47,342 nt of DNA from assembly GCA_030539035.1 (NCBI GenBank), contig JAUNSU010000017.1, forward strand, positions 1-47,342. The letters run 5' to 3'. The notes under the pieces were generated by a model. That model ran no database searches. It was not told where the DNA came from and saw nothing but the letters and a program-made list of their open reading frames with translations. Origin of the DNA: Planctomycetia bacterium. Its GTDB lineage: Bacteria > Planctomycetota > Planctomycetia > Pirellulales > Thermoguttaceae. Below, in pieces: positions 34,100-43,900 of the stretch (position 1 is its first letter; every line of letters starts with the position of its first letter). The translations under genes and the position numbers were made by a program.

Positions 34100-35263
34100 A
34101 TGAAAGCAGGTTGTGTTTTGAAGAATATCAGTTGCGCGATTTTACTGATTGCGATTTTTTTCTGGGCGGCACTGTCCGATTGTTCCGCAAAGGAATTCCC
34201 GGACTTTATCGTATTGCCGGATTACGTATCCACTCCGGACGGAATGACCATTTGTCCCGCGACCGGCGACTTGATCGTCGCCTGTCCCAACTTCGGCGAC
34301 GATTCCAAACCGGCCTGTGTCATTCGAATTGATAAGTCGGGAAAAGTCGAAAAATGGTTCGATGTTCCTGTTCATCCTGATACGAAAAAAGCCTGCCCGA
34401 TGGGAATTGAGTTCGCTCCCGACGGCTCTCTCTTTATTTGTGATAATCAGAACTGGCCGACCGGAAACGGGAAAAACGGAGAATTAAGTCAAGGACGCTT
34501 GCTCCGTGTTGTACTCGACGGAAAACGCATTGTGTCAACCACAGCGGTTGCTTCGAATATCCCCCATCCGAACGGAGTGAAAATTCGCGGCGGATTCGCT
34601 TATATTACGGTCAGCTGTTTGCCCAAAATTCATGCTGAAAACGGACTCCTTTCAAGCGGCGTGTATTGTTTTCCGATTACGGCAAATAATATCCGAGTCA
34701 AGGGTACACTCGATGATCCCAATCTGATCGTTCTGTTTCAAACGCAAAATCCCGACTGTCAATACGGTGCGGACGGCCTCTGCTTCAACGAATCCGGGAA
34801 TCTCTTTATCGGTAATTTCGGAGATGGAACCGTTCTTCTTGCCAAACCGGACGGGCTCAAGCGGATAACAACGTCAAATTATGTGAAGTCCAAACCGATT
34901 CCGCCGTTAAATCTTCCGAACGGAACCCCTGATCCCGACTTTTTGAAAAAGGCCGTTTCCATCCCAATGAGAACGACAGACGGCATGTGCCGCGATTCGA
35001 AAACCGGCGATATTTATGTCGCGGATTTTTCCAATAACGCGATTGCGAAAATCGCCGGATCCGATCGATCTCTTTCGTTCCTCGCGATTTCTCCCGATAA
35101 TAATGGACTCAGCGGCGGTCTGAATCAGCCTGGTGAACCCTGTCTCTGGAATGGACGGCTGGCGGTAGCCTGCTTCGACATGGTCACCGGACCCGATAAA
35201 GTCAATTCCAAACATGATTCCAAAGCGACCGTTGTTTTTCTTCGATTAAAACAGAACCCTTAA
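34100..35263 (+). CDS. Secreted SMP-30/gluconolactonase-like propeller
   Basis: A 387-residue protein with a signal peptide (core AILLIAIFFWAAL, likely cleaved near residue 30 at DCSA). The rest is a six-bladed propeller of the SMP-30/gluconolactonase/NHL type, with repeated motifs such as APDGSLFICDNQNW, DGLCFNESGNLFIGNFGDG and SKTGDIYVADFSNN. Family members open sugar lactones or only bind ligands; metal-binding residues cannot be assigned securely from sequence alone. It starts 64 bp after the haem protein gene, ends 17 bp before the kinase gene, and is probably co-transcribed with both. A periplasmic lactonase acting after a periplasmic sugar oxidation is a reasonable but unproven reading. 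Confidence 0.72.
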   Translation: MKAGCVLKNISCAILLIAIFFWAALSDCSAKEFPDFIVLPDYVSTPDGMTICPATGDLIVACPNFGDDSKPACVIRIDKSGKVEKWFDVPVHPDTKKACPMGIEFAPDGSLFICDNQNWPTGNGKNGELSQGRLLRVVLDGKRIVSTTAVASNIPHPNGVKIRGGFAYITVSCLPKIHAENGLLSSGVYCFPITANNIRVKGTLDDPNLIVLFQTQNPDCQYGADGLCFNESGNLFIGNFGDGTVLLAKPDGLKRITTSNYVKSKPIPPLNLPNGTPDPDFLKKAVSIPMRTTDGMCRDSKTGDIYVADFSNNAIAKIAGSDRSLSFLAISPDNNGLSGGLNQPGEPCLWNGRLAVACFDMVTGPDKVNSKHDSKATVVFLRLKQNP

Positions 35264-35280
35264 ACAGAAACGGATCCCGT

Positions 35281-36837
35281 ATGCAGTCCGATCTTTTACT
35301 TGCGCACGATCTTGGCACTTCCGGAAACAAAGCGACACTTTTCCGCGAAGACGGTACTCTTGTTCGAAGTATTACCGAATCTTATGAACATGGAACAAAA
35401 TATTACAACGGATCCTGGGCGGAACAGATCCCGGCCGATTGGTGGACCGCTGTTTGCCAATCAACTCAGAAGCTGATCGCGGAAATCGATCCGAAAAGAA
35501 TCGGGGTCGTTTCCCTTTCCGGACAAATGATGGGAAGTACGCCGCTCGATAAAGACGGAAATGTCCTTGCTCCGAGTATGATCTACTGTGATCAAAGATC
35601 GGAAAAGCAGACACGGATTTTAAAAGAAAAAATCGATCCGGATCGTTTTTACAAGATCACCGGTCATCGCCTTGCCTCTGTTTACGCACTTTCAAAGGTA
35701 CTTTGGCTGCGCAGCGAGCAGCCCGGGATCTTTCAGAAAATGTGCTTTACATGTGCCGCAAAAGATTATATCAATTTTCGATTAACCGGACGTCTCGCAA
35801 CGGATCCGAGTGATGCTTCCGGCATGAACGCTTACGATCTTACTTCAGGACGATGGTCTGAAGAGATCCTGGACGCGGCGGATCTTTCCCCGGAGATGTT
35901 TCCGGAAATTCTTCCTTCTTCTTCGATCCTTGGCGTCATTACCGATCAGGCTTCAAAAGCGACGGGACTTGCGGCGGGCACTCCGGTCGCGGTGGGCGGC
36001 GGAGACGGATCCTGCGCCGGAGTCGGAGTCGGATCTGTTGCGCCGGGACACGCCTATAATTACCTTGGATCGTCCAGCTGGATCGGACTCACAACGGATC
36101 AGCCTCTTTTTGATCCCCGTCAAAGAACGATGATCTGGGCTCATTGTGTTCCCGGCCTTTTTCATCCGACCGGATCCGTCCAAACAGCGGGATCCGCATA
36201 CGCCTGGATTCGCAATACTTTTTGTCAACAGGAAGCGGAAGAAGCCGCACAAACAGGATCGGATGTTTACGAACTGATCAATGCCCGAATCGCGGCCGCT
36301 CCCGTCGGAAGCGGAAACGTCCTCTTTCTGCCCTATATGCTTGGGGAACGTTCTCCGCGATGGAATCCCGACGCACGGGGAGCTTTTGTCGGGATGAATC
36401 TGGAAACGACCCGGGAATGTATGCTCCGTTCTGTTCTTGAAGGAATTACAATGAATCTGGGTCTCATCGTTCAGATCCTGCGCGAACATGTTCCTGTCGA
36501 TGAAATGCGTATTATCGGCGGAGGGGCAAAAGGTGCGGTCTGGCGGCAGATCATGGCCGATGCTTACGACTGTCCTGTTCATAAATTAAATGTGCTGGAA
36601 GAGGCAACTTCCATGGGCGCTGCCGTGATCGGCGGTGTCGCAAACGGTCTCTTCGATGATTTTAACGCGATCGACAGGTTTATTCATGTCGACGATATCA
36701 TTTATCCGAAAAAAGAGAACAGGGAGATCTATCGTCGTCTCCTTCCCGTTTTTGATGAATGTTATTATGGACTGGAAAAAACTTACAGTAATCTGGCCGT
36801 ATTGCCGCAATATGAAAATCACTCAAACAGTAAATAA
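35281..36837 (+). CDS. FGGY-family carbohydrate kinase, xylulokinase-like
   Basis: A 518-residue sugar kinase. The N-terminal phosphate loop AHDLGTSGNKATLF is at 8-21, a xylulokinase-like SLSGQMMGSTPLD at about 79-91, and the catalytic Asp region YCDQRSEKQ at about 101-109. The second lobe begins with AVGGGDGSCAGVG (about 237) and carries the FGGY signature region GGGAKGAVWRQIMADAY (about 413-429) and EATSMGAAVIGG (about 441). The enzyme should phosphorylate a ketose or polyol in the cytosol with ATP. It lies in the operon upstream of an alcohol dehydrogenase and a DeoC-like aldolase, so its product may be the aldolase substrate after oxidation. Xylulose is only one candidate; I give no gene symbol. 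Confidence 0.85.
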   Translation: MQSDLLLAHDLGTSGNKATLFREDGTLVRSITESYEHGTKYYNGSWAEQIPADWWTAVCQSTQKLIAEIDPKRIGVVSLSGQMMGSTPLDKDGNVLAPSMIYCDQRSEKQTRILKEKIDPDRFYKITGHRLASVYALSKVLWLRSEQPGIFQKMCFTCAAKDYINFRLTGRLATDPSDASGMNAYDLTSGRWSEEILDAADLSPEMFPEILPSSSILGVITDQASKATGLAAGTPVAVGGGDGSCAGVGVGSVAPGHAYNYLGSSSWIGLTTDQPLFDPRQRTMIWAHCVPGLFHPTGSVQTAGSAYAWIRNTFCQQEAEEAAQTGSDVYELINARIAAAPVGSGNVLFLPYMLGERSPRWNPDARGAFVGMNLETTRECMLRSVLEGITMNLGLIVQILREHVPVDEMRIIGGGAKGAVWRQIMADAYDCPVHKLNVLEEATSMGAAVIGGVANGLFDDFNAIDRFIHVDDIIYPKKENREIYRRLLPVFDECYYGLEKTYSNLAVLPQYENHSNSK

Positions 36838-36842
36838 CCGAT

Positions 36843-36945
36843 TTTGAAACCGCGGATATTCACGGATATTTTTTTGGTAAAAACACGTTTTCGTCAAAAA
36901 TATCAGTACCGAATCTTATATTGATTTCCTCCGTGGTTCCAAACA
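36843..36945. repeat. Imperfect inverted repeat around a short spacer
   Basis: TTGAAACCGCGGATATTCACGG at the left and a CCTCCGTGGTTCCAAA sequence at about 36931-36945 on the right are related in inverted orientation (about 12 of 14 matches). The left arm matches 25231-25260. The element occupies most of the spacer between the kinase and dehydrogenase genes. Confidence 0.45.
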
Positions 36946-37001
36946 AAAATCTGTTTACAGTCTAAGAACGTAATGAAAGAATGAAAAGGAGTACGAATTC
37001 A

Positions 37002-38024
37002 ATGAGAGGTGTTGTTGTAGTTGAACCGAATAAAGTTGAGATACAGGAATTGGCCAAGCCGGTTCCGGGTCCCTATCAGGCATTGGTCAAAACAGATATT
37101 TGTGCCGTTTGCAATTCGACGGACGCGAAAGTTGTAACGGGACATTTTCCCGGTTTAACGGCCTATCCGCTGGTTCTGGGTCATGAAGCGACCGGAATCG
37201 TCGAAGCGGTGGGCGAAAAGGTTCGTCAGTTCAAGCCCGGTGATCGTCTGCTTTCCGGAATGTTGTTCGAATTTGCGGAAAAAGGGTTGTCAAGCGGCTG
37301 GGGCGGTTTCTGTGATTATACCCTTGCAAACGATCATGATGCCATGGTTGCCGATCATGCGGCGGATGCCGAACATGGCTGGTTCGAATGTCATGAAGTG
37401 CAAAATGTTATTCCGTCCGATATTCCAGCGGAAGAAACGGCTTTGATGTGTACATGGCGGGAAGTCCTCGGTGCGATTGAGCAGTTCCGCATTACGCACA
37501 GCAAACGCGTTTTGATTTACGGCGGCGGCCCGGTCGGTATGAGTTTCGTTAAATTCGGCCGTCTGTTGGGTTGGGAATGGATCGGTCTGATCGATTGCCT
37601 TGAATGGAAGCGGCAAAAGGCGATGGAGATGGGAGCCTCTGCCGTCTTTGCTCCGGACGATCCCGCGATTCGTGAACAAGGGAAATACAGCGTTATTGTC
37701 GACGCGGTCGGAAGTCCCAAAATCATTAACGAAGCTCTGTCCATGATCGCTATGGAAGGGAGTATTTGTGTTTACGGCGTTCTGGCCGACAATGTTTTTT
37801 CCTTGGACAAATCGACGGCTCCTTACAACTTTAATCTTTTGTTTCATCAGTGGCCGACCCGTCGACTCGAACGCGAATCGACAGGAACATTGGTACAATG
37901 GATTCGAGACAAAAAACTGTCAGCCGGCGAATTCGTTACACATCGTTATCCCCTGGAACAAATCAACGAAGCATTCGCTGCGATTAAATCAGGAAAAACA
38001 TTGAAGTGCCTGATCGATTTCTAA
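37002..38024 (+). CDS. Zinc-dependent alcohol/polyol dehydrogenase (MDR family)
   Basis: Start ATG 37002 lies about 10 bases after AAAAGGAG; the ATG at 36981 would place that ribosome site inside the gene. The product has 340 residues. Catalytic zinc ligands fit Cys37 (CAVCNSTD region) and His61-Glu62 in LVLGHEATG; the four-cysteine structural-zinc lobe of many alcohol dehydrogenases is absent, as in sorbitol-type enzymes that lost it. The NAD(P) site is YGGGPVGMSFVKFG at about 171-184. It should oxidise a sugar alcohol or reduce a sugar aldehyde in the cytosol. Position between an FGGY kinase and a DeoC-like aldolase points to a step in the same sugar route. Confidence 0.85.
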   Translation: MRGVVVVEPNKVEIQELAKPVPGPYQALVKTDICAVCNSTDAKVVTGHFPGLTAYPLVLGHEATGIVEAVGEKVRQFKPGDRLLSGMLFEFAEKGLSSGWGGFCDYTLANDHDAMVADHAADAEHGWFECHEVQNVIPSDIPAEETALMCTWREVLGAIEQFRITHSKRVLIYGGGPVGMSFVKFGRLLGWEWIGLIDCLEWKRQKAMEMGASAVFAPDDPAIREQGKYSVIVDAVGSPKIINEALSMIAMEGSICVYGVLADNVFSLDKSTAPYNFNLLFHQWPTRRLERESTGTLVQWIRDKKLSAGEFVTHRYPLEQINEAFAAIKSGKTLKCLIDF

Positions 38025-38092
38025 TGCACTCGAAAAGTTTAATTGAAATTCAACCATCATTACCCGTTTATACGAAGAAAGAGTGAAAGATT

Positions 38093-38752
38093 ATGGATGT
38101 TAATATTCCCCAACTTATGGACTTGAGTGCCGTTCAGGTAACGTCTACCCGGGAAGACGTAATTTGCGTGGCAAATTTAGCGGCGAAATACGATTGCAAG
38201 GCCGCGTTTTGCCTTTCGTGTTTTATTCCGGCCGTTCATGAAGAACGGGCAAAATTACATGGACATTTTCTCATTGGCGGTACGGTCGGCTATCCCAGCG
38301 GCCAAATCACAACGGCCATGAAAGTCGCCGAAGCTCGCGAACTCATGAAGTTGAACGTGGATGAAGTCGATATGACCATGAACGTCGGATTTCTGCTTTC
38401 CGGAATGTACCGTGAAGTCGTTGACGATATTCAGGCGGTCAAGCAGGTTGTAGGCGATTTGCCGCTCAAAGTCATAGTCGAAGCGCCCGTACTGAATCCC
38501 AACCAACTCCGCCGCGCGGCGGAACTGGTCGTACAAGGGAACGCGCAGTGGATTAAAACCGGAACCGGCTGGACTAAAACCGGAACGACACTTGACCATC
38601 TCAAAATCATTAAAGAAACGATCGGCGATGCGGTTCACTTGAAAGTGGCGGGCGGGGTCAGTTCACTCGCCGTGATGAAATCCATGTTGCCTTACGGTGT
38701 GGAGCGATTCGGAATCGGTCGCAGTGCTACCGGAATCCTTGCCGAACTGTAA
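38093..38752 (+). CDS. DeoC-like (deoxyribose-phosphate) aldolase
   Basis: A 219-residue class I aldolase with the DeoC pattern. The Schiff-base Lys155 lies in WIKTGTGW (usual form F-x-KTSTGF), Lys184 in LKVAGGVS, and Asp93 in DEVDMTMNVG. Length matches the family. Classical DeoC splits 2-deoxyribose-5-phosphate to glyceraldehyde-3-phosphate and acetaldehyde. KTGTGW in place of KTSTGF, and an operon with a kinase and dehydrogenase instead of nucleoside phosphorylases, suggest a related but different phosphosugar. It is the last gene of the apparent operon that begins at 30785, so the IclR protein probably controls it. Confidence 0.85.
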   Translation: MDVNIPQLMDLSAVQVTSTREDVICVANLAAKYDCKAAFCLSCFIPAVHEERAKLHGHFLIGGTVGYPSGQITTAMKVAEARELMKLNVDEVDMTMNVGFLLSGMYREVVDDIQAVKQVVGDLPLKVIVEAPVLNPNQLRRAAELVVQGNAQWIKTGTGWTKTGTTLDHLKIIKETIGDAVHLKVAGGVSSLAVMKSMLPYGVERFGIGRSATGILAEL

Positions 38753-38880
38753 ATAATTCGTTTCCTTGAACATGCATGTCCCTCCGAATCAAAATGTGGA
38801 GTTTCAAGAGTATTTATATAAATAATTACACTCATGTAACAGTGTTTTTATTTATTATTTAAATTATTATTTTATATATA

Positions 38881-38909
38881 TTGACGCATGTGAAATTTAT
38901 TGTTATACC
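38881..38909 (+). promoter_or_regulatory. Promoter of the lipoprotein gene, twin of 30667-30695
   Basis: TTGACG (38881-38886), 17 bases, TATACC (38904-38909). Position and flanks match the operon promoter at 30667. Confidence 0.6.
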
Positions 38910-38941
38910 GGTAACAATGATATACGAGTGTACCACGATAT
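38910..38941 (+). promoter_or_regulatory. Operator candidate, twin of 30696-30727
   Basis: A 32-bp block starting GGTAACAATGATA and ending CACGATAT; it differs from the first copy at only a few places. The central inverted repeat is weaker (GATAT against GTACC). Confidence 0.5.
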
Positions 38942-39069
38942 GCGTATTTTTAAAAAATTGCAAATTTTTGTTGCAATTTGCTTTATACAACTCAAAAACC
39001 GAGGTAATGGAAGAATCATTTTCAATCTGCGGTTTCTAAAACACTTTTTACAAAAAAGGAAATTAAGTG

Positions 39070-39582
39070 ATGAAAGTTTGGACAGTTTACTGGGCTCAAA
39101 CATTAAGAACAAGGCACTACATGACAAAAAGCGCATTGTTATTTCTGCTATCTGTTTTTATTCTTGTTTATATTGGAGGCTGCGGAGAGAAGCTGCCTGA
39201 AGGACTTCCCAAACTGGTGCCTGTAAAAATAACGGTGATTCAGGATGGTAATCCCCTGGAAGGGGCTGTTGTTTCGATCGTCCCGGTCGGTGATGCCGGC
39301 AAGTGGAGTTTTGGCGGTACTTCCGGAGCCGATGGTTCTTTTAATGTACTGACACATGGTAAATACCCGGGAATGCCTCAGGGAAAATATAAGGCAACCG
39401 TTACGAAAACGATTGAAATCCGGCCGCAGCTGAACGAATCGGATCCTCCGCCGCTTTACGCTTTGGTTGTCGATAAAAAATTTGGTTCGAAAGATAAAAC
39501 ACCTTTTGTCTTTGATGTTCCGAGTACGGAGGGTGAAATAAAACTTGACGTTGGGAAGGCAGTAAAGATCGAATTGAAATAA
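39070..39582 (+). CDS. Small lipoprotein with transthyretin/carboxypeptidase-regulatory-like domain
   Basis: ATG 39070 follows AAGGAAAT; an inner ATG at 39121 gives a more standard signal peptide and is an equal candidate. The hydrophobic core ([13 protein letters not shown]) ends in a lipobox IGGC, so the Cys should be lipidated and the protein held at a membrane. The mature part of about 130 residues begins after [14 protein letters not shown] and has the pattern [19 protein letters not shown] and then GTSGADGSF, typical of carboxypeptidase-regulatory-like folds common in Planctomycete lipoproteins. Such proteins are often encoded just before DUF1559 genes, as here. The twin promoter upstream puts it in the IclR-linked set. 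Function unknown. Confidence 0.7.
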   Translation: MKVWTVYWAQTLRTRHYMTKSALLFLLSVFILVYIGGCGEKLPEGLPKLVPVKITVIQDGNPLEGAVVSIVPVGDAGKWSFGGTSGADGSFNVLTHGKYPGMPQGKYKATVTKTIEIRPQLNESDPPPLYALVVDKKFGSKDKTPFVFDVPSTEGEIKLDVGKAVKIELK

Positions 39583-39682
39583 CAAAATAAATCTTCAGCA
39601 GTATGGTAAAAATCAAGTCGTAAAGGGACGTCCTTTTGCGATATTATCTTCGTTCAAATCAATGTTAGTATCGGAGGAAAAT

Positions 39683-40846
39683 ATGTTTACAAACAGATTC
39701 AGGTCCGCCCGCAACGGGAAAATATCCGTGTGCGGTTTTACGCTGGTCGAACTTCTGGTCGTCATCGCGATCATTGGAATTCTCATAGGTCTTCTCTTGC
39801 CTGCCGTTCAGGCGGCACGGTAAGCGGCCCGGCGAATGCAGTGCACCAATAATATGAAACAGTTGGCGCTTGCCATGCACAATTATCATGACAGCTATAA
39901 ATCCTTTCCGGCAGGACGGGGAGGTCCTCATTGTTCCTACGGAAGTGCCGATTGCCTTGTTACAACGGATCTTGACACGACGCACAATTGTCTCTGGTCA
40001 GGAATTTTTTATATTATGCCCTATACCGAACATGCCGATCTTTATGATACGTATCAAGCCTGGTGCACCACTCACGGCGGTAAAATACCGCCTTCCTGGA
40101 AGTGTACTCATACTGCAAATAGTAACATTCGTATTAAGCCTATCGAATTTTTGAGGTGTCCTTCGGACTCTAACGTTGCGATACCAACAGATAAAGGAGT
40201 GGAAAAAACAAGTTATACCCTTTGCCGCGGCGATACGTCCTACAGTAATAATCAGGCCGCCGGACTCATGCAGGGAATGTTCACCGTTCTTCAACGGCAT
40301 GATACGGCCGCATGCGTCGATGGTACCAGCAATACGGCCATGATAAGTGAAATGGTTACCATGCTTTCCGCTACAGAAGTCACGAATGCTTCATTACGAG
40401 CTCCAGTCAAAGGGGGAATTGCACTGTCGTTGGCGAAAAACACTTACTCCGATGATCCTTCGAGCTGTCTCAATTATAAATATGCGAGCGATACTGCATA
40501 TTTGAATGGCTCCCAATTTAATACCTTTCGAGGGCAAACTCGGTTCTGCGGACGATTGAATGATATGGGAGGGTTTGTTACTATTTTACCGCCTAATTCC
40601 CCTTCCTGTATGAATGGAAATAATTATTACGGGGATGGTATTTATTCACCTCAAAGCAATCATTCGGGCGGAGTCAATGTCGCTCTTTGCGATGGAAGTA
40701 TTCGTTTTGTTTCCGATACGATTGACTGCGGAACTTTATCTACGGCAACGCCAGGCCGCGGAAGTACTCCGAGCACTGGTCCCAGCCCTTATGGTATCTG
40801 GGGAGCCTTGGGAACACGTGAAGGCGGTGAATTAAAAGCCTTCTGA
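39683..40846 (+). pseudogene. DUF1559 prepilin-like gene with an in-frame TAA
   Basis: A good ribosome site (GGAGGAAA) precedes ATG 39683. Residues 1-46 are a type IV prepilin leader and helix ([20 protein letters not shown], then LLPAVQAAR). Codon 47 is TAA (39821-39823), and the same frame continues as AARRMQCTNNMKQLALAMHN through to the stop at 40846, so the gene is 387 codons with one nonsense codon. Family members have Glu here (VQAAREAARR); one G-to-T change of GAA gives TAA. The C-terminus keeps NHSGGVNVALCDG, the H-X9-DG motif of DUF1559. If the TAA is real the full product is lost unless read through or restarted at ATG 39836 without the leader. Otherwise it is a sequencing error. 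Confidence 0.85.
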
Positions 40847-40940
40847 TCCTTCCGGGGCTGTTCTGTTTTAAAAGAACGTTTAATTTGTTATATTGAATCC
40901 TTCAGGTTTTTGACTTTCTATAATTTAAAAAGAGATTGTT

Positions 40941-43900
40941 ATGACGCGTTTCATGCTTTTTATCGGATTGCCGGTTTCTCTGTTCCTTTTTTGGGGCCCT
41001 GTTTCATTACAGGCGGAGGAGGATTTTATCGAACTCAAACCGGCGAATGTTGTTACGGATTGTCAGGCTCATCCCTCTTCCAGCGGACAATACGCCGCAG
41101 AGAAAATGATCGATGACAATCCGGCAACGTATGCCTGTCTGCCCGACACGACTCGAACAGGAAAACTCCCCAAAACCGTTCCGTCCAATGCTGATTCGCC
41201 TGTTACAGGTCGTCTTGTTTTGGATTTCGGTTCCACGGTCACGTTGTCGGGAATCGTTTTGACTTCCCGAAATACGGGGAATTTCTACAATCCTAAAATC
41301 GTTTCGATTTGGCAAACGACTTCCGCCGATACTGCTGGTAACTCAGCTAAAATCATTTTAAAAAGTCAAAAACTTTTGCCATTGTCCAAAGGAAAGAAAT
41401 ATTATCTTTCCTTTCCGCAGAATATCACCGCGCGTTATATTCTCCTTGAAATTGAGGACTCTTACGAATGCGGACCGATTCATTATAATTTTCAAATTGC
41501 GGAGATTCGCGGTTTTTTCGGAAAGAATATTCCGCAGCAGGTTCCCAATTCTCCGACAGTGGCGTTTCCGGAAAAGCGGCTCTTTCGCGACTGGCTCTAT
41601 CAGGATTACGGACCCGATCCCGCTCCCTGTTTTACTTCTCAGCAAAACGCGGAGATCGAACGAAAAATCGTTACACGTGTTCTCGACGAACTTAAACAGG
41701 ATAATACTGATGCAAAATTTCTTCAGGACGCACAAGCCGTATTCGACAATCTTGTCAAGGATAAAGTGCCGGGCAGCAATTCTCAATGGCGTGAACTTTA
41801 TCACCGTGTTTGTGTAAAACGCCGTTCCTTGAGACTTGACGCTCTCCTGCAGGAAACAGGACAGATTATTTATACAAAGCACTGTCTTTTAAGCGGTTCT
41901 GTTCATTATTCCTGGACCGATGAAGTTACCGATCAGCAGTACGTGGAAAGAATTGCCGAGTTCCGGCCCGGTGCGATGCTCTGCCAACTGACTTTGCAGC
42001 CGGATGGGACTGTTACCAATGAAGTTCTGCTCGAAAAACCCGATGGAATGATTCGCGACCCCAATCTCTCCTGGGACGGGACCGAACTTGTTTTTTCTGC
42101 CCGCGAAAATTACAAAACGGACGACTTCCACCTTTATATTATGAATCTCGCCGATAAATCTGTTCGTCAGATCACCAGAAACAAGGCGGTCAGTGATTTG
42201 GAACCTGCATTTCTGCCGAACGGGGATATTGTCTTTCAGTCGACCCGATGTGTCCAGTTGACCGATTGCTGGCGTCAGGCTGTCTCCAATATTTATACAT
42301 GTACTGCCAAAGGTGAGAAGGTCCGCCGTTTGTGTTTCGATCAAGTCCATACCAATTATCCGCAAATTCTGGACGATGGCCGCGTCATTTATACCCGATG
42401 GGAATACAATGACCGGGGACAGACTTTCCCGCATCCGCTGTTTGTCATGAATTCGGACGGCACTGCTCAAACCGCTTTTTACGGTGAGAATTCCTGGTTC
42501 CCGACCTCAATACTTCATGCCCGGGGCGTGCCTGGTACCAACAAAGTGATCGGGATTGCGTCCGGTCATCATACCCATCAACGGGGAAAACTGATTCTTG
42601 TGGATCGAGGACACGGAACTCAGGGAAACGACGGAATCGAGTTTCTCGCTCCGCGTCGTCCTTCCAATATTCCGCCCATCGAAAAGTATAAAAGTTCCTA
42701 CGATGCTTTCGGACAGGAAGGGGAACAATTTCAGTACCCCTATTCCCTTGACGAAGAGAACTATCTTGTTACCTATTCACCCGAAGGATATCATTCTCCA
42801 AACGGCAAAAACAGCAGAAACAGTATTTTATATGATCCGCCTTTTGGTGTTTACTGGATGGCTGCTGACGGACGACGGGAACTCCTCGCCTGGGACCCGA
42901 CCATTTGTTGCTGTCAGCAGATACCTGTTATGAAACGGGCCGTTCCTCCGATGAAACCGTCGCAGGTCAAGTTGAAGGAAAACACCGGCTCCTACTATTT
43001 GCAGGACGTTTATATCGGCGAGCCGATGAAGGGGATCGAACGCGGAACGGCCAAAAAAATCCGAGTCGTGGGTATCGAATACCGCGCCGCTGATATTCTT
43101 TATAACTCCAATGTCAGTGAAGTCGGGAGCGGTCATTCACGAACTCCGATTTCCATCAATAACGGCTCTTGGGACGTCAAACATGTTCTTGGGGAAGCGG
43201 TGATCGAAAAAGATGGAAGTGCTTATTTTGAAGCTCCGGCGAGAACACCGCTTTATTTTCAGGTTCTTGATAATAACGGTTACGTTATCGCAACGATGAG
43301 AAGCTGGTCCACTCTTCAGCCGGGCGAACTGTTTTCGTGTATCGGTTGTCATGAAGACAAACTTCAAACCTATCCGAATGCGGGCGTCAATTCCATAGCG
43401 ATGAGAAAACCGAAACAAAAATTACAAAAGTCGCCGGGCAGAATCGTTGATCCTTCTCAGTACGGGTCGCCCGACTCGGTTTCATCTTATTTGGGAATCA
43501 ATTCCGCGAAAGGTCAAAAGGGACCGTTTTCTGGCTTCAGTTATCCACGTGAAGTTCAGCCGATATGGGACCGCCATTGTATCAGTTGCCATGACGGCAA
43601 TATTCACAATGAAAAAAGTGTTCCGTTAAATCTGACCGGTAAGGTCGTTTCGTACACAATGGACCAGTGTCCGAACAACGGCGATAAGACGCAGAACGCG
43701 TTGCGTGATTTTTCTGTTTCCTATTTGCAATTGACGAACTATAGTCATGGCGGCCCGCTGGTCAACTGGATTGGAGCCCAATCACGGCCGACACTTCTTC
43801 CCCCGCGATTTGCCGGAGCATACAAAAGTAATCTGATGAAGTATCTTGACGGCAGTCATTACAAGACGGCATTAACCGATACCGAAAAAAGAACCGTTGC

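Larger units (their letters stand above)
38804..38967 (+). repeat. Duplicated promoter region, copy 2
   Basis: Second copy of the AT-rich 164-bp block at 30591-30754, same orientation, in the 318-bp spacer after the aldolase gene. It is less than identical: conserved blocks are the TCAAGAG start, ATTATTTAAA, the TTGACG promoter, the operator-like block and GTATTTTTAAAAA. Confidence 0.7.

Noticed and set aside
38928..39200. 90-codon frame overlapping the lipoprotein start
   Set aside because: It begins inside the operator-like block and overlaps the lipoprotein gene, which has the better ribosome site and a lipobox.
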